NCBI GenBank assembly: GCA_018658685.1
Contig: JABHUT010000023.1
Location: forward strand, 1 to 5,345
Source: Alphaproteobacteria bacterium
GTDB lineage: Bacteria > Pseudomonadota > Alphaproteobacteria > MED-G09
Direction of reading: 5' to 3'
DNA: 5,345 nucleotides
In this document: positions 1 through 5,345 of the stretch, piece after piece
How positions within the stretch are numbered: position 1 is the first letter of the stretch
Layout of the letters: the number at the start of each line of letters is the position of its first letter
Made by a program: the position numbers and the translations under genes
The notes under the pieces: generated by a model
Seen by the model: only the letters and a program-made list of their open reading frames with translations
Databases searched by the model: none
Told to the model about the DNA's origin: nothing

Positions 1-873
1 ACTCTTATAGGAACCGCCCCAAATGCAGTTTTTGCTAGCTTTATAGAACAAAATTATAATGTTAAAATTAGCTTCATTGACTGGCTTTGCATTGGCCTTC
101 CTTTAGCCTTAATTATGCTGCCAGCTACATGGTTTGTTTTAACTAAAATTATTTTCAATACAAGGTTTTCTTCAAATGATGAAGCAATGAATTTAATAAA
201 ACAGCGATATGAAAATCTAGGGATTATAACTATTCCTGAAAAAAGAGTATTAATAATTTTTTGTCTCACAGCCTTTTCATGGATATCAAGAGAAGGTCTG
301 CAAAATATACCAGGACTTGAAAATCTATCAGATCATGTAATAGCGGTTATTGCCTCTGTATCTCTGTTCCTAATTCCAAACGGAATAAAAGGTGAAAAGT
401 TAATGAACTGGGAGACAGCAAAAAATGTTCCTTGGAATCTTTTGATTTTATTTGGTGGTGGATTAAGCCTTGCTAATGCTGTTTCTTATAGTGGCTTATC
501 TGTTTGGCTTGGTGGTAATTTAGAGCCATTAGGTTCTTTAGGTTTAATTATTCTTGTTTTAGCTTCAGTTGGATTAATTATATTTTTAACAGAGCTTACC
601 TCCAACTTAGCAACAACAAGCGTTTTTCTTCCAGTCATAGCCGCTATGGCTATTGGTTTGGGTGAGAGCCCTCTTGTATTAACTGCATCTATAACTCTAG
701 CTGCTAGTTGTGCATTCATGCTTCCAGTTGCAACACCTCCAAATCTAATAGTTTATGGTTCGAACCTATTTAAGGTAAATCAAATGATTAAAGCTGGATT
801 TGCATTAAATATTCTAGGCCTGATTCTTGTTACCTTAATAGCCCTAACATTAGTCCCTTACTTCTTAGGATAA
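1..873 (+). CDS. SLC13/DASS-family anion (probably dicarboxylate) transporter, C-terminal part, 5' end outside window
   Basis: The reading frame is open from base 1 to a TAA at 871-873, giving 290 residues with the N-terminal part missing. It is an inner-membrane secondary transporter of the DASS/SLC13 group, which typically imports di- or tricarboxylates (in some members sulfate) with sodium. Visible residues 3-8 (IGTAPN) match the conserved loop after the first SNT motif. Residues 138-158 carry the W-x-x-A...W-N-L-L-I-L-F-G-G-G segment typical of the family. Residues 201-203 are S-N-L at the second SNT position, followed by LPVATPPN at 241-248, the second cation-site loop. Hydrophobic segments lie at about 26-50, 80-95, 111-126, 143-165, 178-196, 204-220, 224-250 and 263-288. 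The last 16 bp overlap the convergent hydrolase gene. Family assignment is firm. Substrate is not determinable, and the Thr-to-Leu change in SNT is a variation within the family rather than damage. Confidence 0.9.
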   Translation, partial: TLIGTAPNAVFASFIEQNYNVKISFIDWLCIGLPLALIMLPATWFVLTKIIFNTRFSSNDEAMNLIKQRYENLGIITIPEKRVLIIFCLTAFSWISREGLQNIPGLENLSDHVIAVIASVSLFLIPNGIKGEKLMNWETAKNVPWNLLILFGGGLSLANAVSYSGLSVWLGGNLEPLGSLGLIILVLASVGLIIFLTELTSNLATTSVFLPVIAAMAIGLGESPLVLTASITLAASCAFMLPVATPPNLIVYGSNLFKVNQMIKAGFALNILGLILVTLIALTLVPYFLG

Positions 874-1772
874 TATTTTTTAATAAAATCAACTATTTCT
901 TGATTAGCAATTTTTGCCTCGGGAATAGCTAAAAAACCTTTGCAAAAAATATTAAAAACATGGAATAAGCCATCCCATTCTCTTAATTCAACAATATTAC
1001 CGTCTTTTTGTTTTATCTTATTATAAAGGCGAATTGCATCGTCATATAAAACCTCTTCACTTCCGACGTGGATCTGAATAGGAGGAAATAAAAGGTCATT
1101 AGAAAAAATAGATGAAATAAGAGGATTTCTTGGATCTTCATCTCCGGTATATGCTTTAACAACACCATCCATTTCTTTACCCGGATGAAGCATTGGATCT
1201 CTTCTCGCCCTTTCTTTCATCGATTCACCTGATAAAGTTAAGTCAGTCCAAGGAGATATAAGAATTGCTGATGAAGGAAAATCAATTTTTTCTTTAGAAA
1301 GTATCTGAAGTAGAGCCATTACTAAACCACCCCCAGCCGAATCACCAACTAAAGAAATATTTTTTGCTTCAACTCCCTTTTCAAGCAAATCTTTATAGAC
1401 GATTAAACAATCATCAATTGCAGATGGAAAAGGAAATTTTGGTGCAAGGCGATAAACAGGAAATAAAACTGTTGTCCTAGAGTGGCTTGATAATTGAGTT
1501 ACAATAGATGCATGAGTTTCAGGACCACAGGCAACGTAGCCTCCTCCGTGAAGATAAATAATGAAATTACCTTCAATATTATTTTTAGGAATAAATTTGA
1601 TTACTTTAAAATCATTGAAAGAGATATCAGAAATATTAAAATTTTTAGCTTTGCGCCAAAATTCCAATTTATTTTTTTGTTTTTTTTCTTGTGTAACTTT
1701 TAAAAGAGATCCAAGCCTCCAACGAAAGAGTCTCAAAATATTAAACCAGAATTTTCCTCTAATACTTATCAT
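858..1772 (-). CDS. alpha/beta hydrolase, hormone-sensitive-lipase (family IV) type carboxylesterase
   Basis: This encodes a 304-residue cytoplasmic-type esterase, a usual length for the bacterial HSL family, which hydrolyses short- to medium-chain carboxylic esters. The oxyanion-hole motif HGGGY is at residues 75-79, preceded by a strand IIYL. The nucleophile elbow GDSAGG is at 143-148 with Ser145. YRLAP at 107-111 is also family-typical. The catalytic His is most likely His271 in WDGLFHVF. The acid is in VGSEEVLYDD (236-245); by eye Glu240 sits where many relatives have the Asp of DPLRD. The N-terminal 60 residues, basic and amphipathic, would form part of the cap. No signal peptide is convincing. 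The ATG directly follows the TAA of the CoA-transferase gene (zero gap) and has no strong Shine-Dalgarno, so translation is probably coupled. It is the last gene of the transporter/CoA-transferase operon, and its 3' end overlaps the convergent SLC13 gene. The true ester substrate is unknown. Confidence 0.9.
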   Translation of the reverse strand: MISIRGKFWFNILRLFRWRLGSLLKVTQEKKQKNKLEFWRKAKNFNISDISFNDFKVIKFIPKNNIEGNFIIYLHGGGYVACGPETHASIVTQLSSHSRTTVLFPVYRLAPKFPFPSAIDDCLIVYKDLLEKGVEAKNISLVGDSAGGGLVMALLQILSKEKIDFPSSAILISPWTDLTLSGESMKERARRDPMLHPGKEMDGVVKAYTGDEDPRNPLISSIFSNDLLFPPIQIHVGSEEVLYDDAIRLYNKIKQKDGNIVELREWDGLFHVFNIFCKGFLAIPEAKIANQEIVDFIKKYYPKK

Positions 1773-2960
1773 TTATCTTACAGATATTATATTTTGAATA
1801 GCTAAATTATTAATCTCTTCATCTGAAAAACCATACTCAAGCAAAACTTCTTTAGAATGCTCGCCAAGATTTGGCATAAATCTATATTCAGGTGAAGGAG
1901 ATGCTAAACCAAATCGCGCGGGTGACCTTGGGCTTTGCATGGAATTCTTTTCATCCCTCTTAGTACTGACAATAGTTTCATTATTAGAAACTTGAGGATC
2001 GTCAATAACATCACCTAGCTTATTAATAACAGCTGAAGCAACATCATTTTTATCCATCCGCTCAACAAGTTCTTCTGAGGTAAATAAAGTGTACTCGTGT
2101 AATAATATTTTTTGTAATTCCATCACATTCATCATTCGATTTTCCATTGTAGAAAATCTTTCATCAACTAAAAGATCCTCTCTATCAATAGCCTTACAAG
2201 CACCAGCAAATTCTATATCATTGATTGAGACGAGAGCTATGTAACCATCCTTAGTTTTAACGGGTTCATAAAAATCAGCAATATTAGGCATAGGGTTCCA
2301 ACCCTCACCTTCCCATGTAAAATTATACATATTATCTGACCACATAAAGTAAAGAGCTGCGTCTAGCATAGAAAGGTTTATTTTTTGACCTTCATTTGTT
2401 CTTTCTCTCGCAAACAAAGCGGCTGTTATTGATTGAGCTGCTGTTAATGATGTAATCTTATCAAACATTAGAGTTTTTACAAATTTTGGCTTGCCATCAA
2501 CAGATTGGGCTTCTGCAATACCAGAAGTTGCTTGAATTAAAGGATCATAAACTCTTCTTTTAGAGTATGGCCCATCGGTCCCGTAACCTGTAATTGATAA
2601 CTGAATGATTTTTGAATTATATTTTTTTAAGTCTTCATACTCTAGGCCTAGCTTTTTTAAAATTCCAGGCCGGAAATTATCAAGAACAACATCGGCACCT
2701 TCAACTAATTTATAAAAAACATCTAAAGATCCTTCTTTTTTTAAATCAAGTGCAAGACTTCTTTTTGATCTATTGGCAGCAGCAAATAATGCTCCATTTT
2801 CTCCTCGTATTGGCCCCATAAATCTTGCATTATCAGGTCTATTAGGGGATTCAATCTTAACAACATCAGCACCTTGATCACCAAGCAAAGATCCTGCTAA
2901 AGGCCCAGAAACAACTGTCGAAAGATCAATAATTTTAACACCCTCTAATGGTCCACTCAT
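1773..2960 (-). CDS. CaiB/BaiF (class III) CoA-transferase
   Basis: This encodes 395 residues, full length for the family III CoA-transferases, which move CoA from an acyl-CoA donor to a carboxylic acid and act in the cytoplasm as interlocked dimers. The N-terminal Rossmann-like CoA-binding part shows GVKIIDLS (7-14), GDQGADVVKIE (27-37), NRSKRSLALDLK (63-74) and DNFRPG (94-99). GYGTDGPY is at 125-132 and YDPLIQATSG at 138-147. Asp167 in LMFDKIT fits the catalytic aspartate that forms the acyl anhydride in formyl-CoA transferase. Then come ALFARERTNEGQ (181-192) and the SMLDA strand (197-201). The racemase-type GHDxNY signature of AMACR is absent, so transferase is preferred over racemase. 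A good Shine-Dalgarno precedes the ATG. It lies between the transporter (32 bp upstream) and the hydrolase (0 bp downstream) in an apparent operon. The acid substrate cannot be told from sequence. The family is certain; whether the donor is succinyl-, acetyl- or another CoA is not. Confidence 0.93.
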   Translation of the reverse strand: MSGPLEGVKIIDLSTVVSGPLAGSLLGDQGADVVKIESPNRPDNARFMGPIRGENGALFAAANRSKRSLALDLKKEGSLDVFYKLVEGADVVLDNFRPGILKKLGLEYEDLKKYNSKIIQLSITGYGTDGPYSKRRVYDPLIQATSGIAEAQSVDGKPKFVKTLMFDKITSLTAAQSITAALFARERTNEGQKINLSMLDAALYFMWSDNMYNFTWEGEGWNPMPNIADFYEPVKTKDGYIALVSINDIEFAGACKAIDREDLLVDERFSTMENRMMNVMELQKILLHEYTLFTSEELVERMDKNDVASAVINKLGDVIDDPQVSNNETIVSTKRDEKNSMQSPRSPARFGLASPSPEYRFMPNLGEHSKEVLLEYGFSDEEINNLAIQNIISVR

Positions 2961-2966
2961 TTTAAT

Positions 2967-2974
2967 TTCCTCTC
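2967..2974 (-). promoter_or_regulatory. ribosome binding site of the CoA-transferase gene
   Basis: On the minus strand GAGAGGAA lies 6 nt before the ATG of the CoA-transferase (AGGA core about 7 nt away). It is the clearest Shine-Dalgarno in the window. It supports the start at 2960 and independent ribosome loading on the second gene of the operon. Confidence 0.7.
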
Positions 2975-2992
2975 TTTAATATTAATTTATAT

Positions 2993-4327
2993 TTATAAGT
3001 TACTTAAATTAGATCTTTCCTCAAGTGCTTTTTGAATCTCTTTATGTTTTACAGAAGTTAATTCGTAGCCAATACATAAAAAAGATGCCACAAAGTATAA
3101 AAACATTGGTAAGACAGCAAAAACAAATAATATAATACCTTGAACCTCTTCTGATGCAACCTCTCCTGGTTTAAAACCATTCCATTCTAAATATGAATAT
3201 ACGGCACCAACTGCTATTGCAGCACCTACTTTTGAAAAAGTTGTTAAAATAGAATAAAATAATCCAGGTCGTTTTTTTTCAGTCCTTAGCTCATCTGCAT
3301 CTACTATATCTGCCATTAAAGCTCTTGTGAGAGTAAATGGAGCGCCATATCCAATCCCATAGAGAATTGTTAGTAAAATTAAAACTGGAAGTGCATCTTT
3401 GGTATCAATAAAAATATAGGCTGATAAAGTAAGCGAGCAAAGTAATGTTGATAGAAGAAGGGTTTTTGATTTACCGATTAAATAAGACAATTTCATCCAA
3501 AATGGCATAATTAAAAGTCCTGCAAGAAAATATAAAAATAATATTCTGCTAGAAATATCACCCATATCAAAAACATACCTTGCTAGATAAATATAAGTAG
3601 CACCAGAGATTGAAGAGGCGCTACTACATAAAAATTCTATTGCTAAAGTTCTCTGGAGCGGTCTATTCCCCTTCAATAACATTGGTATTTCTTTTAATTT
3701 TGGAAAACTAGTTCCTTCTGATTTCTTATCATCAGGAATAATTAACAAACCAAATAATGCTGTTAAGGGAAGTGCAATTATAAAAAAATAACCCATCCCG
3801 CTAACCATCTCTGTGAAGTTAGCTCCTGAACTTTCTAGAATTGCTGGCAAAGCTAGAACGGACATCATTCCAAAAATTGATCCTATTTCTCTCCATCCAT
3901 AGACCCGTGAACGATCATTGTAACTTTGAGAAATGTCAACACCCCAGGCTTGCTGAGTTAGCCCAACAAAAGTGAAAGCTAAATATAAAATAAAAAGCCA
4001 AAATCCTAAATAAATTGCTGGCTGATTACCATTAGGAAAAAAAATATACCAAGAGGCTATTAATAAAACTGGGACACCTATAGCTATCCAATGTTTTCTT
4101 TTACCCCATCGACTTGGATAGCGATCTACAATCATTCCCATAATTGGATCAGTAAAAATATCCCAAAAACGAGCTATCATAAAGATTATACCTACAGTAC
4201 CAACGCCTAGACCTACTGGACCAGCATAAAATGGAGGTAAATATACGACTAAGGGTAATCCTAGCGCCGCAAGAGGAACCGCGAGACCAGCATAAGCAGT
4301 CAAAATAGGAACTGTTAATTTTCTCAT
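2993..4327 (-). CDS. GPH-family (MelB-like, MFS_2) cation symporter of unknown substrate
   Basis: This encodes an inner-membrane protein of 444 residues from the ATG chosen here, with about twelve hydrophobic segments in the MFS_2/glycoside-pentoside-hexuronide:cation symporter pattern. The signature WDIFTDPIMG (55-64) contains Asp56 and Asp60, equivalent to the cation-site Asp55 and Asp59 of MelB. SRWGKRKHW follows at 72-80. ADIVDADE (339-346) and Lys366 in SKVG match the C-terminal MelB features ADTVD and Lys377. By eye, MelB Asp19 and Asp124, which contact the galactoside, correspond to Ala20 and Thr124. A sugar role is therefore doubtful, and related genes in marine bacteria are annotated only as MFS transporters. 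The frame extends 12 codons upstream to a TTG at 4361-4363. The ATG at 4325-4327 is preferred because AAGG sits 9 nt before it and a TATAAT would place the transcript start near or past the TTG. It is the first gene of the operon with the CoA-transferase and hydrolase. Confidence 0.88.
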   Translation of the reverse strand: MRKLTVPILTAYAGLAVPLAALGLPLVVYLPPFYAGPVGLGVGTVGIIFMIARFWDIFTDPIMGMIVDRYPSRWGKRKHWIAIGVPVLLIASWYIFFPNGNQPAIYLGFWLFILYLAFTFVGLTQQAWGVDISQSYNDRSRVYGWREIGSIFGMMSVLALPAILESSGANFTEMVSGMGYFFIIALPLTALFGLLIIPDDKKSEGTSFPKLKEIPMLLKGNRPLQRTLAIEFLCSSASSISGATYIYLARYVFDMGDISSRILFLYFLAGLLIMPFWMKLSYLIGKSKTLLLSTLLCSLTLSAYIFIDTKDALPVLILLTILYGIGYGAPFTLTRALMADIVDADELRTEKKRPGLFYSILTTFSKVGAAIAVGAVYSYLEWNGFKPGEVASEEVQGIILFVFAVLPMFLYFVASFLCIGYELTSVKHKEIQKALEERSNLSNL

Positions 4328-4336
4328 AGACACAAA

Positions 4337-4341
4337 CCTTA
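4337..4341 (-). promoter_or_regulatory. ribosome binding site deciding the transporter start
   Basis: The minus strand reads TAAGG here, leaving a 9-nt spacer to the ATG at 4325-4327. No comparable purine-rich site lies before the upstream TTG at 4361-4363, so this site favours the shorter 444-residue protein. Confidence 0.5.
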
Positions 4342-4365
4342 CAAGCGATTTACATTGCGTCAATG

Positions 4366-4371
4366 ATTATA
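4366..4371 (-). promoter_or_regulatory. candidate -10 box (TATAAT) for the transporter/CoA-transferase/hydrolase operon
   Basis: The minus strand carries a perfect TATAAT. Transcription would begin around 4358-4360, giving a leader of roughly 30 nt before the ATG at 4327. The matching -35 is weak: TTATTA (4388-4393) at a 16-bp spacing shares only three positions with TTGACA. An 8-bp palindrome TTGATCAA (4379-4386) lies between the two boxes. In AT-rich DNA a chance TATAAT is quite possible, but the position in a 117-bp divergent gap is right. Confidence 0.4.
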
Positions 4372-4432
4372 TTAAGAGTTGATCAATTAATAATTTGATG
4401 TAATCTTTTTTATTTCTTAGCTATTAAATTAA

Positions 4433-4437
4433 AAGAG
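4433..4437 (+). promoter_or_regulatory. ribosome binding site of the glutathione transferase gene
   Basis: AAGAG lies 7 nt before the ATG at 4445-4447. It is a moderate Shine-Dalgarno and agrees with the start deduced from protein similarity (MIDLY is also the N-terminus of E. coli YfcG as I recall it). Confidence 0.5.
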
Positions 4438-4444
4438 TTTCCTA

Positions 4445-5131
4445 ATGATTGACCTTTATACTGCATCAACACCCAATGGTTGGAAAGTTTCTATAACTTT
4501 AGAAGAGCTATCAATGCCTTATAAAGTTAAAGAAATAGATTTAATCAAAGGGGATCAGAAAAAAAAATCTTTCTTAAAGATAAACCCAAATGGAAGAATT
4601 CCAGCAATAATTGATCGTGAAGAAAATAATTTAGCTATATTTGAATCAGGTGCAATAATGATTTATTTGGCAGAAAAAACTGGAAAACTTCTTCCTTCTG
4701 ATCCTGCAAAAAAATCAGAGGTCTTGCAATGGTTGATGTTTCAAATGGGGGGGATAGGTCCTATGATGGGCCAAGCAAATGTATTTTATCGGTATTTTCC
4801 AGAGAAACTTCAATCTGTAATTGATCGCTACCAGAATGAAAGTAAAAGATTATTTACAGTTATAGATAAACACCTTGAGTCAAATCAATATTTAGCACAA
4901 GACTTTTCAATAGCAGATATAGCAAACTGGTCGTGGATTAGAATTCACAAATGGTCAGGAGTTGAGATCGAGGATCTCCCCAACTTAAAAAGATGGATGG
5001 ATGAAATTAACTTAAGGCCTGCTTGCATTAAAGGAGTTGAAATACCTAGGGCCCTAGAACTTCCTGATGATGAAAATTCTGAAAAAATAAAAGAATTTGA
5101 AAAGAATGCTAAAAAGATATTGCAAAAATAA
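4445..5131 (+). CDS. glutathione S-transferase family protein, YfcG/YghU-like (nu class)
   Basis: This encodes 228 residues, a cytosolic GST of usual length. The thioredoxin-like N-terminal domain spans about 1-80 and the helical domain about 88-205. It begins MIDLYTASTPNGWK, with Thr9 and Asn11 at the positions used by E. coli YfcG to hold the glutathione sulfur, in place of the Tyr, Ser or Cys of other GST classes. NPNGRIPAI (47-55) contains the cis-Pro53, and FESGA (66-70) supplies the Glu67/Ser68 pair binding the gamma-glutamyl group. QWLMFQMGGIGPMMGQ (95-110) and SIADIA (155-160, N-cap box) are typical of the YfcG/YghU branch. These relatives act as glutathione-disulfide oxidoreductases or peroxidases more than as classical conjugating enzymes; that activity is inferred here. 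The only cysteine is Cys194, outside the active site. The tail after residue 200 is charged and lysine-rich. The gene is divergent from the transporter operon and convergent with the PhoX-like gene, one base between their stops. It includes an A9 run and a G7 run, both in frame. Confidence 0.93.
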   Translation: MIDLYTASTPNGWKVSITLEELSMPYKVKEIDLIKGDQKKKSFLKINPNGRIPAIIDREENNLAIFESGAIMIYLAEKTGKLLPSDPAKKSEVLQWLMFQMGGIGPMMGQANVFYRYFPEKLQSVIDRYQNESKRLFTVIDKHLESNQYLAQDFSIADIANWSWIRIHKWSGVEIEDLPNLKRWMDEINLRPACIKGVEIPRALELPDDENSEKIKEFEKNAKKILQK

Positions 5132-5132
5132 A

Positions 5133-5345
5133 TTAAATTTTTCTACTCAGTTCAAAAGTTATACCTCCTGTTGAACGTGATCCTGACTTACCTCTTTGGG
5201 AGGAAAAATATAAACGCGAACCATCAGGTGAAAAAGCTGGTCCTGTAATTTCAGACAACCAATGTCCATCTATTCGAACCAAGGGCTTTGCAAACCCTTT
5301 GTGATCTAAAAAACACAACTCCATATTATCACCGTCTTCAGCAAC
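5133..5345 (-). CDS. PhoX/DUF839-like protein, C-terminal 70 residues, 5' end outside window
   Basis: The minus-strand frame is open from the right edge (5345) to a TAA at 5133-5135, so only the last 70 residues are seen. They begin VAEDGDNMEL. The segment SEITGPAFSPDGSRLYFSSQ is followed by RG and then GGITFEL close to the end. This pattern of EDG-x-NMEL, then GPAFSPDG-x-x-LYF-x-x-Q, matches from memory the closing blades of PhoX/DUF839-type proteins. Those are usually exported beta-propeller proteins that include the calcium-dependent alkaline phosphatase PhoX. Whether this member is a phosphatase cannot be judged, because the metal-binding residues and any Tat signal lie outside the window. 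The ATG at 5322-5324 is an internal methionine (the Met of NMEL), not the start. Its stop is one base from the stop of the convergent glutathione transferase gene. Confidence 0.7.
   Translation of the reverse strand, partial: VAEDGDNMELCFLDHKGFAKPLVRIDGHWLSEITGPAFSPDGSRLYFSSQRGKSGSRSTGGITFELSRKI

Larger units (their letters stand above)
4328..4444. other. divergent intergenic region between the transporter operon and the glutathione transferase gene
   Basis: This is the only sizeable non-coding stretch, about 117 bp and strongly AT-rich, and it must hold promoters for both directions. On the minus strand the TATAAT described separately is visible. On the plus strand TTGATG (4395-4400) and TATTAA (4422-4427) resemble -35 and -10 elements, but the 21-bp spacing is too long for a confident promoter. 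No transcription-factor site of a known family could be recognised. Confidence 0.6.

Noticed and set aside
54..269. Antisense open frame of 71 codons opposite the SLC13 gene
   Set aside because: It lies wholly within the conserved transporter frame, has no recognisable domain, and is explained by shadowing of the real gene.
486..719. Antisense open frame of 77 codons
   Set aside because: Complement of the most conserved transporter segment (GGG to SNL region), with no family resemblance or ribosome site.
1494..1797. Plus-strand open frames opposite the esterase gene
   Set aside because: Phe/Leu-rich translation results from the A-rich lysine codons on the other strand. The esterase carries all catalytic motifs.
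2612..2821. Plus-strand open frame opposite the CoA-transferase
   Set aside because: Covers the conserved DNFRPG and NRSKRS coding region in antisense, with no independent support.
858..4327. The possibility that the window encodes a novel defence or mobile system
   Set aside because: All genes belong to ordinary metabolic and transport families. There are no integrase, transposase, nuclease, toxin or repeat-array features and no inserted-element boundaries.
4395..4427. TTGATG and TATTAA as a promoter for the glutathione transferase gene
   Set aside because: The spacing of 21 bp is too long for a standard sigma-70 promoter, and both hexamers are only partial matches.
5124..5142. AAAAAT / ATTTTT inverted repeat with a 7-nt loop at the glutathione transferase stop, a possible bidirectional terminator
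   Set aside because: The stem has only A-T pairs and would be very weak; such repeats are expected by chance in this AT-rich DNA.

Overview
This is a compact, AT-rich bacterial chromosomal segment (GC about one third by eye). It holds six protein-coding genes, two of them cut by the window edges. All six stop codons are TAA, genes abut or overlap, and the longest non-coding stretch is about 117 bp. No rRNA, tRNA, insertion sequence, CRISPR array or long repeat is visible. The streamlined, low-GC style, together with a YfcG-type glutathione transferase, a class III CoA-transferase and a GPH-type transporter, would fit a planktonic marine proteobacterium such as a SAR86-like gammaproteobacterium. 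That placement is inference; no marker gene is present.

Layout. The left edge (1-873, +) is the C-terminal part of an SLC13/DASS-type anion (dicarboxylate-like) transporter. Its end overlaps by 16 bp, tail to tail, the end of a minus-strand three-gene cluster. Read in transcription order, that cluster is a GPH/MelB-type MFS transporter (4327-2993), a family III CaiB/BaiF CoA-transferase (2960-1773) and an HSL-type alpha/beta hydrolase (1772-858). Spacings are 32 bp and 0 bp, so this is very probably one operon. A divergent intergenic region (4328-4444) carries a perfect TATAAT on the minus strand and separates the operon from a YfcG-like glutathione transferase (4445-5131, +). One base after the transferase stop lies the stop of a minus-strand gene running off the right edge. 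Its visible C-terminus resembles PhoX/DUF839-type proteins.

How the genes may work together. The operon reads as a small uptake-and-activation unit: an importer, an ester hydrolase that could release an acid, and a CoA-transferase that could load an acid onto CoA. The transporter keeps the cation-site aspartates of MelB, but the two aspartates that contact the sugar in MelB are absent in my by-eye alignment, so the cargo is probably not a galactoside. The actual substrate cannot be read from the sequence. I see no clear defence, mobile or otherwise unprecedented system. The points most worth checking are the unassigned substrate of the operon, the start and promoter of the transporter, and long homopolymer runs inside two genes.
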